Positions 1 through 10,809 of a stretch of 53,373 nt of DNA are shown piece by piece (positions within the stretch are counted from its first letter, which is position 1; each line of letters opens with the position of its first letter). Source of the DNA: Prochlorococcus sp. AG-355-A18 (GTDB lineage: Bacteria > Cyanobacteriota > Cyanobacteriia > PCC-6307 > Cyanobiaceae); contig QCDH01000008.1 of the NCBI GenBank assembly GCA_003280985.1, positions 1 to 53,373 of the forward strand, read 5' to 3'. The notes under the pieces were generated by a model. That model did no database searches, was not told where the DNA came from, and was given only the letters and a program-made list of their open reading frames with translations. Made by a program: the position numbers and the translations under genes.

Positions 1-2
1 TG

Positions 3-1475
3 CATCCAACATGTATTCCGGGCGGAAGAGTATGTGGAACTTTTGGCAGAGGAGCTAAAGAGTGGATAAAAAAACTTCATAAGCATGGAATTGAATACTG
101 GCAATTTTTACCTCTTACACCTACTGACTCTACAGGTTCTCCATATAGTTCCCCATCTAGTTTTGCACTGAACCCATGGTTTTTGGATATAGATGATTTA
201 ATCGAAAAAGGTTTTATCTTCATTTCAAATAAAGAAAATCTAGGTCCAACAATTCAGGATAAAGATCATTTTGATTTTGATATTGCAGATGACTTAACAA
301 AAAAATTAGGTCTCCTTCTTTTGCAAGGTTGGAGTTCACAATCTAAAGAAAGAAAAATTAATTTTAACAAATGGGTCAGTAGGCATTCTTGGGTTGAAGA
401 TTATGCATTATTTGTTGTTATCAGAGAGGAATTTAATATGTTGCCTTGGTGGGAATGGCCTCAAGAATTTAAAATAAAAAATAAAAAGTTCTTAAAATCA
501 TGGATTAAGAAAAAAAGTGAAGAAATACTTATTAAAAAATTAATACAGTGGCATCTTGATGAGCAATGGAGTGTCATTAAAAACTTTGCAAAATCAAGAA
601 ATATTAAGCTAATAGGAGATTTACCTTTTTATGTCTCCAGAGACAGCGCCGACGTATGGAATAATAAATCATTATTTTCAATTTTTAAAAATGGAGATTT
701 AATCTTTCAAAGTGGTGTTCCACCAGATTATTTTTCATCAACAGGACAATTATGGGGTACCCCAACTTACTTTTGGTCAAAACATAAAAGGACTAATTTT
801 AATTGGTGGAGAAAAAGATTTCAAAGACAATTTGAACTTGTAGACATATTGAGATTTGATCATTTCAGGGCTTTAGCGGGTTACTGGAGAATTAATGGCA
901 GTTCTAAATCGGCAATTAATGGAAAATGGATAAATTCTCCAGGTAAAACATTATTAAATAAAGTAAAAAAGGATCTAGGAGGTAACTATCTACCAATTAT
1001 TGCGGAGGATCTGGGAGTAATAACCCCGGATGTAGAGAAATTAAGGAAAAACTTCGAACTACCTGGCATGAAAATATTACAATTCGCTTTTGATGGAAAT
1101 GAAGATAATCCGTATTTACCTAAGAATATTGAAGGAGAAAATTGGGTTGTTTATACAGGTACTCACGACAACTCTACTTCTGTTTCATGGTGGGAATATT
1201 TAGATTATGAATCCAAAAAAAGAATAAAAGATGAGTATGAATTTTCAGAAAATGCTTCTTGGAGCTTAATAGAAATTGGCATGAAAACAAATGCTAATCT
1301 CTTTATCGCTCCACTACAAGATCTATTATCTCTAGACGATTCAAGTAGATTAAATAAACCTGGTACCACAAAAAATAACTGGAAATGGAAGTTAAATCTT
1401 CCTTTAGAAGAAATAGAAGATAATATAAGAATGTTTAGTGAGCTAGGAAATAATTTCGGGAGAACTCTAAAGTAG
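3..1475 (+). CDS. malQ: 4-alpha-glucanotransferase (amylomaltase), 5' end outside the window
   Basis: GH77 disproportionating enzyme that transfers alpha-1,4-glucan chains between maltodextrins in cytoplasmic glycogen turnover. The frame is open to the first base, so the gene is truncated by the window edge. The early family signature HPTCIPGG and the block WQFLPLTPT are read upstream of any start codon, so the TTG at 183 is not the true start; only about 20-30 residues should be missing. The GH77 catalytic segments are visible: RFDHFR (nucleophile Asp, near base 858), AEDLGVITP (acid/base Glu, near 1005) and GTHDNST (third carboxylate, near 1165). It converges with the HTH gene 13 bases downstream. 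The assignment is secure. Confidence 0.95.
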   Translation, partial: HPTCIPGGRVCGTFGRGAKEWIKKLHKHGIEYWQFLPLTPTDSTGSPYSSPSSFALNPWFLDIDDLIEKGFIFISNKENLGPTIQDKDHFDFDIADDLTKKLGLLLLQGWSSQSKERKINFNKWVSRHSWVEDYALFVVIREEFNMLPWWEWPQEFKIKNKKFLKSWIKKKSEEILIKKLIQWHLDEQWSVIKNFAKSRNIKLIGDLPFYVSRDSADVWNNKSLFSIFKNGDLIFQSGVPPDYFSSTGQLWGTPTYFWSKHKRTNFNWWRKRFQRQFELVDILRFDHFRALAGYWRINGSSKSAINGKWINSPGKTLLNKVKKDLGGNYLPIIAEDLGVITPDVEKLRKNFELPGMKILQFAFDGNEDNPYLPKNIEGENWVVYTGTHDNSTSVSWWEYLDYESKKRIKDEYEFSENASWSLIEIGMKTNANLFIAPLQDLLSLDDSSRLNKPGTTKNNWKWKLNLPLEEIEDNIRMFSELGNNFGRTLK

Positions 1476-1488
1476 AATTTATCAAAAA

Positions 1489-1983
1489 TTATTTATCAAC
1501 CATTTGATTTTCAATATTTTGAATCTCTATGACATCTACATTTAAAATAAAGTATCTCTTTAATATAAATATAGTTAGAACTAATATAAAAAAATACAAA
1601 AGACTTCCTTGCCACGTATTTATAAGATCGAATTTCCTGAGAAGAAAATCCTTCCCTTCTTTCTTTAAAATTTTTCTTTCTTTAACTATTAATTTTAATA
1701 ATGTATTTTTTTTAAATACTAAGCATTCCTCTAATTTAATTAATATAGATCTTATAAAAGGGTAATCTGGCCTAATATTTTTATTATTATTTTCAATAGA
1801 GTTTATTATTCGTTCAGGAATTTTTGACATGTATGACAATTCTTTAATTGTAAGGTTTTGTTTTATTCTTGCTTCTTTTACTAACTTTGCAATTTCTATA
1901 TATTGGTCATCGAATCCAGAACTAAAGTCTTTAATTTTTTCAGATTTTTTTTTAAGTAAAAAGAGATTTTTTAAAATATTCAT
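1489..1983 (-). CDS. HTH-domain protein with a C-terminal membrane anchor (RodZ-like layout)
   Basis: A 164-residue protein. Residues about 30-95 form a helix-turn-helix of the RodZ/HTH_25 type (LVKEARIKQNLTIKELS, then IPERIINSIENN). A basic linker follows, then one strongly hydrophobic segment at about 127-147 and a short tail. Cytoplasmic HTH, basic linker and a single transmembrane helix are the layout of RodZ-like proteins. The periplasmic domain of true RodZ is absent, however, so a role in cell shape is only an inference. It could be a membrane-tethered regulator. It lies 109 bases downstream of the ABC1 kinase gene on the same strand. Confidence 0.7.
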   Translation of the reverse strand: MNILKNLFLLKKKSEKIKDFSSGFDDQYIEIAKLVKEARIKQNLTIKELSYMSKIPERIINSIENNNKNIRPDYPFIRSILIKLEECLVFKKNTLLKLIVKERKILKKEGKDFLLRKFDLINTWQGSLLYFFILVLTIFILKRYFILNVDVIEIQNIENQMVDK

Positions 1984-2092
1984 TTAATCTTCCAAAAGAA
2001 AATAAACCTTTTTACTTTTCATTTTTAAAAGTTACATTTAATTCTAATAGAATTAAAATCATAAGTAAGTTAATTGGATGTAAATATAAAAA

Positions 2093-3748
2093 CTAAACTG
2101 TAGAAATAATATTTTGCACGGCACTTTTGGCAATATTCAAAGGGCTAAAAATATCTCTAATTAAGGCTAAGAGTTTTTTTGCATCAGTAAATTCTAATTG
2201 TTCATCTTTTATAAGACTTAAAAGAAGATTCTTCCTAACTTCAGATCCTTTTTTACTGACAAATAATTTCAATCCTGCGTTAGCAACTGGTATTAGGTCT
2301 GAATTAATATTCTCTGAATCTTTAAATAAAATATTTAACAAACTTTCAACTTTTTCTATTTGAATTTTACCTTTTTTATCAAAAACAACTTCTAAAAGGA
2401 TTTCTAAAATCTCTTCAGAATTATCGGTAAGTAGTTTTTTAGCAATATATGGATAAGCAATTTTTAAAATTTTAAACTCAGGGTCAAGTCTTAACGCTAA
2501 ACCTTCTTGACTTACAACTGCTCTTATTATTAAGGCAAACCTACTAGGAACTCTAAAAGGATAAGAATACATTAATTTTGAGAATTTATCAGTAACATTT
2601 TTAAGATTAAAATTACCAACTTCAGCACCTAGAGATCCTCCAAGAACCTCTTTTAATGGTTCAACAAGTTTTTGAAGATCTTGTTCTTTGGTTAAAAAAC
2701 CTAATTTCTGGAAATCTTTTGCCAGTAGATAATATTCTTCGTTTATTATGTGAACAATTGCCTTAATAAGAGTAAGTCTATCTGAATTAGTAATAGTATC
2801 CATCATTCCGAAATCAACATAAGCTAAATTCCCACAATCTGAATTTCCTCCTTTTAGAGCAAACATATTTCCAGGATGTGGGTCTGCATGAAAATATCCA
2901 AATTCAAATAATTGCTGCAGTCCACTGATGACACATGTTTTTATAAAAGAAGCAGGTATTAAGTTATTTTCCTCTAGCAAAGCTCGATCTCTTAACTTAA
3001 CTCCATCAATCCAAGAGGTTGTGATAATCCTTTTAGATGAAAACTGTTTTTCTATTTTAGGAATAAAAATATTTGGGTTTTCTTTGAATAAATTTGCAAA
3101 CTTCAAAGCATTTTCTGCCTCTTTTTGATAATCAATTTCATCAAAAAGAGCGTTACCGAATTCATCTATTATTTCTCCAATTCCAACACCTATATTTAAT
3201 GGTAAGAGTGGAGATAAAAAAGTTCCTAAAAACCTTAAGATTACAACATCTCTTCTTATAAGAAAGTATAAATTTGGCCGCTGTACTTTCACAGCTAGAT
3301 AAGAATTATTTATTTTTGCTTTATAAACTTGGCCTAAGCTTGCAGAAGCAATAGGACTATCCGGAAACTCTTCAAATAATACATTAGCAGGGGATCCAAG
3401 TTCTTCTTCTACGATTTTTAAAGCAATTTTGTGATCAAATGCTGGGAGATTATCTTGTAAGTTTGTAAGTTCTGTAAGCCAATCTTGTCTAACAAGATCT
3501 GGCCTAGTTGAGAGTGCTTGGCCTAATTTGATAAAACAAGGCCCTAAATCCGTTATTACGTCAAAAAGATATTTCGAGAGATTTTTTTGTACATTTTTAT
3601 TTTTACTGTTACCTTGAAAAAGTATTCTTAAAAAAAGAAAAGTAAAAGTTAAAAGGATATATAAAACTCTTGGGATAAAAATCCATGGTCTCAAAATCAA
3701 CCAAAATAAGTCATCTTTTGCTGAATATTTCGAATAAGAACTCTTCAT
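2093..3748 (-). CDS. ABC1/AarF/UbiB-family atypical kinase
   Basis: A 551-residue member of the UbiB/ABC1 family, linked to prenylquinone (ubiquinone, plastoquinone, tocopherol) metabolism in bacteria and plastids. The diagnostic motifs are all present: a KxGQ-type segment (FIKLGQALSTRPDL, about residue 73), the alanine-rich nucleotide loop ASASLGQVYKAKI, the ATP lysine in LAVKVQRP, the catalytic-type loop HADPHPGN and the metal-binding Asp in YVDFGMM. Hydrophobic stretches near residues 22-45 fit membrane association. It starts 62 bases from the divergently transcribed decarboxylase gene. Cyanobacteria usually have several paralogues, so the exact substrate pathway cannot be read from sequence. 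Confidence 0.93.
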   Translation of the reverse strand: MKSSYSKYSAKDDLFWLILRPWIFIPRVLYILLTFTFLFLRILFQGNSKNKNVQKNLSKYLFDVITDLGPCFIKLGQALSTRPDLVRQDWLTELTNLQDNLPAFDHKIALKIVEEELGSPANVLFEEFPDSPIASASLGQVYKAKINNSYLAVKVQRPNLYFLIRRDVVILRFLGTFLSPLLPLNIGVGIGEIIDEFGNALFDEIDYQKEAENALKFANLFKENPNIFIPKIEKQFSSKRIITTSWIDGVKLRDRALLEENNLIPASFIKTCVISGLQQLFEFGYFHADPHPGNMFALKGGNSDCGNLAYVDFGMMDTITNSDRLTLIKAIVHIINEEYYLLAKDFQKLGFLTKEQDLQKLVEPLKEVLGGSLGAEVGNFNLKNVTDKFSKLMYSYPFRVPSRFALIIRAVVSQEGLALRLDPEFKILKIAYPYIAKKLLTDNSEEILEILLEVVFDKKGKIQIEKVESLLNILFKDSENINSDLIPVANAGLKLFVSKKGSEVRKNLLLSLIKDEQLEFTDAKKLLALIRDIFSPLNIAKSAVQNIISTV

Positions 3749-3810
3749 TAAAGTTAAAAAATATCAAAAAATTACCTTGTAGATCATTCTATACATGTCA
3801 ATAATACTTT

Positions 3811-5208
3811 ATGAGCATTTCATCTTTTCTAACTAAAAAGTTTCTAAAATCTTTATTCTTTCCCGCGCATAACAGAGGGACAGCTTTACCAAAGAAATTA
3901 GTGAAGTTATTAAAAAATCCACCTGGATATTGGGACTTGCCCGAACTGCCAGAAATAGGTTCACCACTATCCCAAAGCGGACTAATTGCTAAATGTCAAA
4001 GAGAATTCTCCTCCAAATTTGGGGCTAAAGGATGTTTTTTTGGAGTTAATGGAGCTTCCGGATTAATACAATCAGCAGTAATTGCAATGGCAAATCCAGG
4101 CGAAAATATCCTGATGCCTAGAAATGTTCATATAAGTGTTATTAAAATCTGTGCGATGCAGAATATAAATCCAATTTTTTTTGACCTAGAATTTTCAACC
4201 TTAACAGGGCATTACAAACCAATTACAAAAAATTGGTTGGAAAATGTATTTAAAAAATTAAATTTTGATGATAATAAAATTGCAGGGGTTATTCTTGTAA
4301 ATCCCTCTTATCATGGTTATGCCGGAGATTTAGAACCTTTAATAAATTGTTGTCATCAAAAAAATTTACCTGTTTTAGTTGATGAAGCTCATGGTTCATA
4401 TTTCCTTTTTTGTGAAAACCTTAATTTACCAAAACCGGCCTTATCATCAAACGCTGATTTAGTCGTTAATTCATTGCATAAGTCGCTTAATGGATTAACT
4501 CAAACGGCGGTACTTTGGTACAAAGGGAATTTAATAAATGAAGGTAATTTAATCAAAAGTATTAATTTGCTGCAAACTACCAGTCCAAGTTCCCTATTAC
4601 TTTCGTCTTGTGAAGAGTCTATTAGGGACTGGCTTAACAAAAAAAGTTTATCAAAATATCAAAAAAGAATTTTAAAGGCAAAAAGTATTTATAAAAAATT
4701 AATTCAAAAAAATATTCCTCTCATAGAAACTCAAGACCCCTTAAAAATTGTAGTAAACACCTCAAAGGTTGGGATTGATGGTTTTACTGCTGATAATTTT
4801 TTTTATAGAAATGGCCTTATCGCCGAATTGCCAGAAATGATGACTCTCACTTTTTGCTTAGGATTTGGAAATCAAAAAGATTTTCTTAATTTATTTGAAA
4901 AGTTATGGAAAAAATTACTATTGAATTCCAAAAAATCAAGAAGTTTAGAAGTGCTCAAGTCGCCCTTTAAATTAGTTCAAGCTCCCGAAATTGAAATTGG
5001 AATTGCTTGGAAAAGTAAGACTAGGAGTATTTCTTTCACACACTCATTAAATAAAATATCTGGAGATATTATTTGCCCTTATCCTCCAGGGATTCCTCTA
5101 CTAATTCCTGGTGAAAAAATTGATATAGAAAGGTTTAATTGGATAAAAAATCAAAGTTTATTCAACAAAGATCTGATAAATTTTAATATAAGGGTCATAG
5201 AAACATAG
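3811..5208 (+). CDS. Orn/Lys/Arg decarboxylase-family PLP enzyme
   Basis: A 465-residue fold-type I PLP enzyme of the basic amino-acid decarboxylase group. The PLP-contacting Asp is in VDEAHGSYF (about residue 195) and the Schiff-base Lys in NSLHKSLNGLTQTA (about residue 225). The C-terminal part carries the family PPGIPLLIPGE turn. It lacks the N-terminal wing domain of enterobacterial inducible decarboxylases, matching the shorter cyanobacterial type. The substrate (arginine, lysine or ornithine) is not decided by sequence alone. cdsA follows 9 bases later, so the two are probably co-transcribed. Confidence 0.9.
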   Translation: MSISSFLTKKFLKSLFFPAHNRGTALPKKLVKLLKNPPGYWDLPELPEIGSPLSQSGLIAKCQREFSSKFGAKGCFFGVNGASGLIQSAVIAMANPGENILMPRNVHISVIKICAMQNINPIFFDLEFSTLTGHYKPITKNWLENVFKKLNFDDNKIAGVILVNPSYHGYAGDLEPLINCCHQKNLPVLVDEAHGSYFLFCENLNLPKPALSSNADLVVNSLHKSLNGLTQTAVLWYKGNLINEGNLIKSINLLQTTSPSSLLLSSCEESIRDWLNKKSLSKYQKRILKAKSIYKKLIQKNIPLIETQDPLKIVVNTSKVGIDGFTADNFFYRNGLIAELPEMMTLTFCLGFGNQKDFLNLFEKLWKKLLLNSKKSRSLEVLKSPFKLVQAPEIEIGIAWKSKTRSISFTHSLNKISGDIICPYPPGIPLLIPGEKIDIERFNWIKNQSLFNKDLINFNIRVIET

Positions 5209-5217
5209 CAATTTAAT

Positions 5218-6075
5218 ATGAGATTAAGAAGCGGATTACTTATAGGAATTTTTGGTTTGATTGTTGTTTTGATGGGGGGATGGTTTTTTACATTAGCAAC
5301 TGCTTTGCTTACATATCTAGCATTATTAGAATTTTTTAGAATGGCAGAATTTAAAGGAATACGACCAGCTACAAAAACCACATTATTTTCATCCTTTATT
5401 ATTATAGTTGCTACTTACCTTGAAACTATTGGTGTGCTTGAAGGAGAAATTTCAAATTCAATTTTGCCAATCTGTTCAGTTGGGATATGCACTTGGTTAC
5501 TTTTGCAACCAAAACCTGGGACAATTTCAGATATTGCTGCATCTATTTTTGGATTATTCTATTTAGGTTTCTTACCTAGTTACTGGATTAAGTTAAGGGG
5601 ATTAGATTCAGTCATAATGAGTTCAAATCAGGATTTTATGTCTTTTGAGAACTTATCAAATACTACTGGTCTTCATTTGACTTTAACTTCTTGTTTTTTA
5701 ATTGTAGCTAGTGATATTGGTTCTTATTTCATTGGGAAGTCATTTGGTAAAACATCTCTATCTCCAATATCTCCAAGCAAAACTGTAGAAGGTTTAATTG
5801 GAGGAATATCCTGTTCAACTTTACTAGCGATATTTTTCGCATTTTTAATGAACTGGGAAAATCCATTATTTGTTGGAATAATATATGGAATTTCAATTTC
5901 TCTTATGGCATTAGTTGGAGATTTAATTGAATCTATGATGAAGAGAGATGCAAAAATAAAAGATTCCGGAACTTTTTTACCTGGGCATGGAGGAATTCTT
6001 GACAGAATTGACAGTTACATATTTACTCCATCTGTTTTGTATTATATTTTTATAATTCTCAAATATCTAAATTAA
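5218..6075 (+). CDS. cdsA: Phosphatidate cytidylyltransferase (CDP-diglyceride synthase)
   Basis: A 285-residue polytopic inner-membrane enzyme that makes CDP-diacylglycerol from CTP and phosphatidic acid, the branch point to phosphatidylglycerol, an essential thylakoid lipid. Many hydrophobic helices span the protein. The family signature lies near the C-terminus: KRDAKIKDSGTFLPGHGGIL followed by DRIDS (residues about 241-266). It is preceded by the SPSKTVEGLIGG loop at about 190. The gene ends 16 bases from the convergent hydrolase gene. The assignment is secure. Confidence 0.96.
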   Translation: MRLRSGLLIGIFGLIVVLMGGWFFTLATALLTYLALLEFFRMAEFKGIRPATKTTLFSSFIIIVATYLETIGVLEGEISNSILPICSVGICTWLLLQPKPGTISDIAASIFGLFYLGFLPSYWIKLRGLDSVIMSSNQDFMSFENLSNTTGLHLTLTSCFLIVASDIGSYFIGKSFGKTSLSPISPSKTVEGLIGGISCSTLLAIFFAFLMNWENPLFVGIIYGISISLMALVGDLIESMMKRDAKIKDSGTFLPGHGGILDRIDSYIFTPSVLYYIFIILKYLN

Positions 6076-6091
6076 TTAATTAAAAAATCTT

Positions 6092-6991
6092 TTATTCCAA
6101 AAAATAATCTTGGATAATTTTACTAGATAATGATGGTAGATCTATATGTGGAAGATGGCCACAATTTTGTAGCCCTACAAAATTTAATTTTTCAATACTT
6201 CTTATATTTTTAATCTCTTTTTTTCCAAGAATTCGATCATTTTCTCCACATAATGTTTTAATTGGGATATTTTGGATATATTTTTGAGTCCCGGCAAACC
6301 CACCACTTTTTGCAAATGATGCAAGTGAATTCCTCCATCCTTTACAGCCTAGATGAATTGAAGCAATTTGCTCTTCCATCTTGCCAACACATTCATCTGG
6401 GAAAGCAAATGCTTGCCTACAAAGACTTTTTCTGACCTGAGGCAAACCAAGAAATGAGGCGCCAATTTGGTTAAGAGGGAAAGGGACACTCTTAGGTTCT
6501 CCAAACAATCCGGCGGGGGACAGAAGGATAATTTTATCAATAGAATCAGGAATTTCAAAAGCAAGTTTTAAAGCTGTTGAGCCTCCCATAGAGGCACCAA
6601 CAATTTTTAGATTATTTGCTATTTTTAAGGTCTTAAGGAGATCAATTAAATGTGAAATTATTTTCGAGGAATTGTATTCATTTGTTGCGCACCTAGGACT
6701 AAAACCAAAACCCAGCAGATCAGGAACAATAACTTGAAAATTTCTTTTTAGTGATTTATATATTCTCCTGAATTCTAAAAAACTACTATCAAAGCCATGC
6801 AGAAGAAGTATAGGTTGGCCTTTCCCTCCAATTACTACTGGGAAATATAAAGAATTCCAGTTTTGGTTGAGTTTTATCCACTTAACATCATTTGCCAAAT
6901 AAAGACCTAAAGGGTCTAACAGTGACAATTTGGCACTTTCAAAAAATTCTGCATTTAAATCACTTAATTGTTCAAAATTGTTTTTAGTCAA
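6092..6991 (-). CDS. Alpha/beta hydrolase-fold protein
   Basis: A 299-residue alpha/beta hydrolase. The oxyanion-hole strand LLHGFDSSFLEFR is at about 74-86. The nucleophile elbow GASMGGST is at about 134. The likely acid Asp is in CGENDRIL (about 252) and the catalytic His in NCGHLPHID (about 279). All three catalytic positions are therefore present. The substrate is unknown; esterase, lipase or dehalogenase-like activity cannot be told apart. It follows the Fe-alcohol dehydrogenase-family gene by 6 bases and clpC further upstream, probably as one transcript. Confidence 0.88.
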   Translation of the reverse strand: MTKNNFEQLSDLNAEFFESAKLSLLDPLGLYLANDVKWIKLNQNWNSLYFPVVIGGKGQPILLLHGFDSSFLEFRRIYKSLKRNFQVIVPDLLGFGFSPRCATNEYNSSKIISHLIDLLKTLKIANNLKIVGASMGGSTALKLAFEIPDSIDKIILLSPAGLFGEPKSVPFPLNQIGASFLGLPQVRKSLCRQAFAFPDECVGKMEEQIASIHLGCKGWRNSLASFAKSGGFAGTQKYIQNIPIKTLCGENDRILGKKEIKNIRSIEKLNFVGLQNCGHLPHIDLPSLSSKIIQDYFLE

Positions 6992-6997
6992 AAAAAT

Positions 6998-8089
6998 TTA
7001 TATTTTTATTTTTTGTTGTTCAAAATTTGAAATTAACTCTATTATATCCCGTTTATTAATTTCAAAAGGCAAAAAGTAAATCTCAGAATTATCTCGACAA
7101 GTAAAATCAGCAATTTTCTCTAAATTATTATTTTCAAAAACATTTATTCCAAGTTGTCCGATAGAAGTTGGCAAATTCAATTCTTTCATGAGTACAAATA
7201 ATTGTTTAATTGATTGATCAGCTAATTTATTATTATTTTTCATTTCTTCTAATCTTAATTGCAATAATAATCCAACCCCAACAATCTCACCATGCAAGAA
7301 TTTATTAGGGGTGATTATCTGAGTAATTGCATTATGAATAGCATGGGCTGCTGCAGTCCTACACTTTTCTCCACCAATACCACCAATTAATCCTGCTGTA
7401 AGTCCACATGCTTCTATAGTATTTTGCCAAGAAGGATAATTTTCAAATTGACCCTTAAACGCTTTTTCTCCATCTATTAATAGTTGATCTCTTAATACTC
7501 TTGATATCTGAATTGCTTGTTGAACAAGACCGTCATCTATCGTTAAACTTGTTATTGAGGATTCGTACCATTTTGCCAAGGCATCTGCTATACCACTTGC
7601 GAGTGTTCTTGCTGGAGCTGTTTGAATAAATTTATGATCATAAACAAGTATTTTAGGACAAGATCTTAATGCGACATCCTCTATAAATTGACCATACTTG
7701 GTATATATATTTGATAAAGCTGTCCAACCTGCACATGTAGAGGCGCTAAGGGGGACAGTAATACAAGGGATATTAAGAGACTCGGCTATATATTTTCCCG
7801 AATCTAGAACTTTGCCACCTCCAGCTGCGATAACAGCATCATTATTATTATCTGAAATGATAGTCTTGACTCTTGAAATATCTTCGTAACAACAATCAAA
7901 TTGTAAATAAGCAGAATTAACATTAAGATTTTGGTTTTTTAAATCATTAAAAATATTATTTCTCAAATTATTTGTTTCGATTCCTCTACCTAGGATTAAT
8001 GGACTTTTAGTTAATTTAGTAATTTGAGGTAAAGATTCTTCCCAAGCATAATTTCCCCTATATATAGTTTCTGGAGAGATTGACTGCAT
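6998..8089 (-). CDS. Glycerol dehydrogenase-like protein (iron-containing ADH superfamily)
   Basis: A 363-residue member of the glycerol dehydrogenase branch of group III metal-dependent alcohol dehydrogenases. The NAD-binding GGGKVLDSGKYIAE is at about 91-104. Metal ligands are expected in ASGIADALAKWYES (Asp), AAAHAIHNAI (His) and HGEIVGVG (His), all present. A polyol or hydroxyketone is the likely substrate. Glycerol itself and glycerol-1-phosphate are both possible from the family. It sits 15 bases after clpC on the same strand and 6 bases before the hydrolase. Confidence 0.85.
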   Translation of the reverse strand: MQSISPETIYRGNYAWEESLPQITKLTKSPLILGRGIETNNLRNNIFNDLKNQNLNVNSAYLQFDCCYEDISRVKTIISDNNNDAVIAAGGGKVLDSGKYIAESLNIPCITVPLSASTCAGWTALSNIYTKYGQFIEDVALRSCPKILVYDHKFIQTAPARTLASGIADALAKWYESSITSLTIDDGLVQQAIQISRVLRDQLLIDGEKAFKGQFENYPSWQNTIEACGLTAGLIGGIGGEKCRTAAAHAIHNAITQIITPNKFLHGEIVGVGLLLQLRLEEMKNNNKLADQSIKQLFVLMKELNLPTSIGQLGINVFENNNLEKIADFTCRDNSEIYFLPFEINKRDIIELISNFEQQKIKI

Positions 8090-8104
8090 ATTTACTTTGA
8101 ATGA

Positions 8105-10630
8105 TTAGAAGTTGGCACCAGCTAGTTCTTGAGAAGATTCTTCAGAAGAAATATTTATTGTAACTTTTTTATTATCATCTACATCAACTAAAGCATTATC
8201 TCCGTCTTTTATTCTCCCAGAAAGAACTTCTTCAGCCAAACTATCTTCGAGTAAACGCATTACCGCCCTTCTCAGAGGTCTTGCTCCGTATGAAGGATTA
8301 TAACCTTCTTCAACAAGTCTTTCTTTAAAAGCATCGGTACAATTTAATTTAATGCCTTTATCTTGTAATCGGACAAAAACTTCTTGCAACATTATTTCAG
8401 CAATTTCTTTAACTTCATTTTTAGTTAGTTGTCTGAATACAATTATTTCATCAAGTCTATTTAAAAATTCAGGCCTAAAGTATTGCTTCAGTTCTTCGTT
8501 AACCAATGATTTAATTCTATTATATTGGCTATCTTCAACTGAATCACCTGAGAATTCGAATCCTAATCCGCCACCTCCTTTCTCAATAACTTTTGAACCG
8601 ATGTTAGAGGTCATTATTAACAATGTATTTTTAAAATCTACAGTTCTACCTTTGGAGTCAGTTAATCTTCCGTCTTCAAGTAATTGCAATAATAAGTTGA
8701 AAACATCTGGATGTGCCTTTTCAACTTCATCAAATAAAACGACGGTATAAGGACGTCTTCTGACCGCTTCAGTAAGCTGGCCACCTTCATTAAAACCAAC
8801 ATAACCAGGAGGCGAGCCTATAAGTTTACTAACTGTATGTCTTTCCATAAATTCTGACATGTCTAATCTGATCATTGCTTCTTCACTACCGAAGAAATAT
8901 GAAGCTAATGATTTAGTCAATTCAGTTTTACCAACACCAGTAGGACCAGAGAAAATAAAACTTGCGATGGGCCTATTAGGATTTTTCAATCCAACTCTTG
9001 CCCTTCTTATAGCTCTTGAAACGGCCTTTACAGCTTCATCTTGTCCAATTAGCCTTTGGTGAAGTGTTTCCTCCATATTAAGGAGCTTGACTGATTCAGT
9101 TTCTGTTAATTTTTGAACAGGAACTCCTGTCCATGAAGCCACAATATGTGCTACATCCTCTTCACTAACAAGGGGACTTTGCAAAAGTTTTGAATCACTA
9201 TTTACAGATTTACCAACATCGGATTGATCTCCAGTTGTAGACTCTTTTTTATTATCCAATACCTCTTTAATTTTCGCAGACAATTCCATCTCTTTTTCAC
9301 GTAATTGGCCAGCTTGATCGAAATTTTGGTCTCTTACAGATTCTTCCTTTTGTTTTTGGATTTGTCTAAGTTCTTTATCTATTTGCTTTGCTTCAGGAGG
9401 AAGTTTAGAGTTAATTAAACGTACTCTACTTCCAGCCTCGTCGATGAGGTCAATAGCCTTATCTGGTAAAAATCTGTCAGATATATAACGATCCCCTAAA
9501 TGAGCTGCAGCCTCTAGCGCATCATCAGTGATTTTCAAACGATGATGTTGTTCATAACGCTCTCTAAGACCTTTTAAAATTTCGATTGTATCTTCTATAG
9601 ATGGCTCCCCTACCATTACAGGCTGGAATCTTCTTTCTAGAGCAGCATCTCTTTCAATATGTTTTCTATATTCATCTAGAGTTGTGGCTCCAATACATTG
9701 AAGTTCACCTCTAGCTAATGCTGGCTTGAGTATATTTGCTGCATCTATAGCTCCTTCAGCAGCTCCAGCACCAATTAAGGTATGCACTTCATCTATAACA
9801 AGAATAACGTTACCTGCTGATTTAATTTCTTCCATTATTTTTTTTAACCTTTCTTCAAATTCACCTCTATATTTTGTTCCTGCTACCAAAAGGCCTATAT
9901 CAAGAGTCAAGACTCTTTTATCTTCAAGAATGTCTGGAATATCCCCAGTTTGTATTCTTTGAGCTAGACCTTCTGCGATAGCTGTTTTCCCTACACCAGG
10001 CTCACCAATAAGGACAGGATTATTTTTTGTCCTCCTACCTAGTATTTGAACAACACGATCTATTTCTGAATGACGTCCAACGACTGGATCTAATTTTGAT
10101 TCGCTTGCTAATTTTGTTAAATTTGTTCCAAATTCATCAAGAGTAGAAGTTTTTAAGTTGGCCTTATTTGAACTCGCCCCTGTGCCAACTTCGGCTGTTT
10201 CACCTAACATCCTTATAACTTGAGTTCTAACTTTTGTGAGGTCAATATTAAGATTTTCAAGGACTCTTGCAGCCACACCTTCGCCTTCTCTTATTAAACC
10301 TAACAATAAATGTTCTGTACCAATGTAATTGTGGCCAAGTTGACGGGCCTCTTCTAAAGATAGTTCTAAAACTCTTTTAGCCCTAGGAGTAAAAGGTATT
10401 TCTACAGCTACAAAACCTGATCCTCTACCTATTATCTTTTCAACTTCTATCCTCGAATCTTTTAAATTAACTCCAAGTGATTTAAGTACTTTCGCTGCGA
10501 CCCCAGTTCCTTCTCCAATTAACCCTAAAAGAATTTGTTCAGTTCCAACAAAATTATGACCAAGTCTTCTAGCTTCCTCTTGAGCAAGCATGATGACTTT
10601 TATAGCCTTTTCTGTAAATCTTTCAAACAT
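8105..10630 (-). CDS. clpC: ATP-dependent Clp protease regulatory subunit ClpC
   Basis: An 841-residue Hsp100 unfoldase that feeds substrates to ClpP/ClpR. In order: a duplicated Clp-N domain (1-145); AAA module D1 with Walker [14 protein letters not shown] (about 207) and [11 protein letters not shown]; a UVR-type coiled segment (about 415-450); module D2 with Walker [12 protein letters not shown] (about 556); and the C-terminal D2-small domain. The length and the UVR segment identify ClpC rather than ClpB or ClpA. The full domain set and high conservation suggest the essential housekeeping copy. It is followed closely by two unrelated metabolic genes. Confidence 0.97.
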   Translation of the reverse strand: MFERFTEKAIKVIMLAQEEARRLGHNFVGTEQILLGLIGEGTGVAAKVLKSLGVNLKDSRIEVEKIIGRGSGFVAVEIPFTPRAKRVLELSLEEARQLGHNYIGTEHLLLGLIREGEGVAARVLENLNIDLTKVRTQVIRMLGETAEVGTGASSNKANLKTSTLDEFGTNLTKLASESKLDPVVGRHSEIDRVVQILGRRTKNNPVLIGEPGVGKTAIAEGLAQRIQTGDIPDILEDKRVLTLDIGLLVAGTKYRGEFEERLKKIMEEIKSAGNVILVIDEVHTLIGAGAAEGAIDAANILKPALARGELQCIGATTLDEYRKHIERDAALERRFQPVMVGEPSIEDTIEILKGLRERYEQHHRLKITDDALEAAAHLGDRYISDRFLPDKAIDLIDEAGSRVRLINSKLPPEAKQIDKELRQIQKQKEESVRDQNFDQAGQLREKEMELSAKIKEVLDNKKESTTGDQSDVGKSVNSDSKLLQSPLVSEEDVAHIVASWTGVPVQKLTETESVKLLNMEETLHQRLIGQDEAVKAVSRAIRRARVGLKNPNRPIASFIFSGPTGVGKTELTKSLASYFFGSEEAMIRLDMSEFMERHTVSKLIGSPPGYVGFNEGGQLTEAVRRRPYTVVLFDEVEKAHPDVFNLLLQLLEDGRLTDSKGRTVDFKNTLLIMTSNIGSKVIEKGGGGLGFEFSGDSVEDSQYNRIKSLVNEELKQYFRPEFLNRLDEIIVFRQLTKNEVKEIAEIMLQEVFVRLQDKGIKLNCTDAFKERLVEEGYNPSYGARPLRRAVMRLLEDSLAEEVLSGRIKDGDNALVDVDDNKKVTINISSEESSQELAGANF

Positions 10631-10809
10631 TAGAAGATTAAATTCCTATTAATAACCTACCAGTAATATGTCAATTTTGTGTTCAGAATGAGCTTTTGTG
10701 AATACCCAAAAGTATAATTTATCAAATAAAAATGAACTTTTTTAGTGATATAGCAAGAAATTATAGTAATTTCAAGGATTCTGGTTATCCGAACAATTAA
10801 ATTCTTACA

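Noticed and set aside
8352-8750. Long open frame opposite clpC
   Set aside because: Antisense shadow of a highly conserved coding region, with no family signature. The same applies to other opposite-strand frames inside lysA, cdaA, bioB, deaD, the porin and others.
10732-10800. 22-codon open frame between clpC and rimI on the plus strand, preceded by a TATAAT
   Set aside because: Too short, no ribosome-binding site and no recognisable composition. TATAAT is common by chance in DNA this AT-rich.
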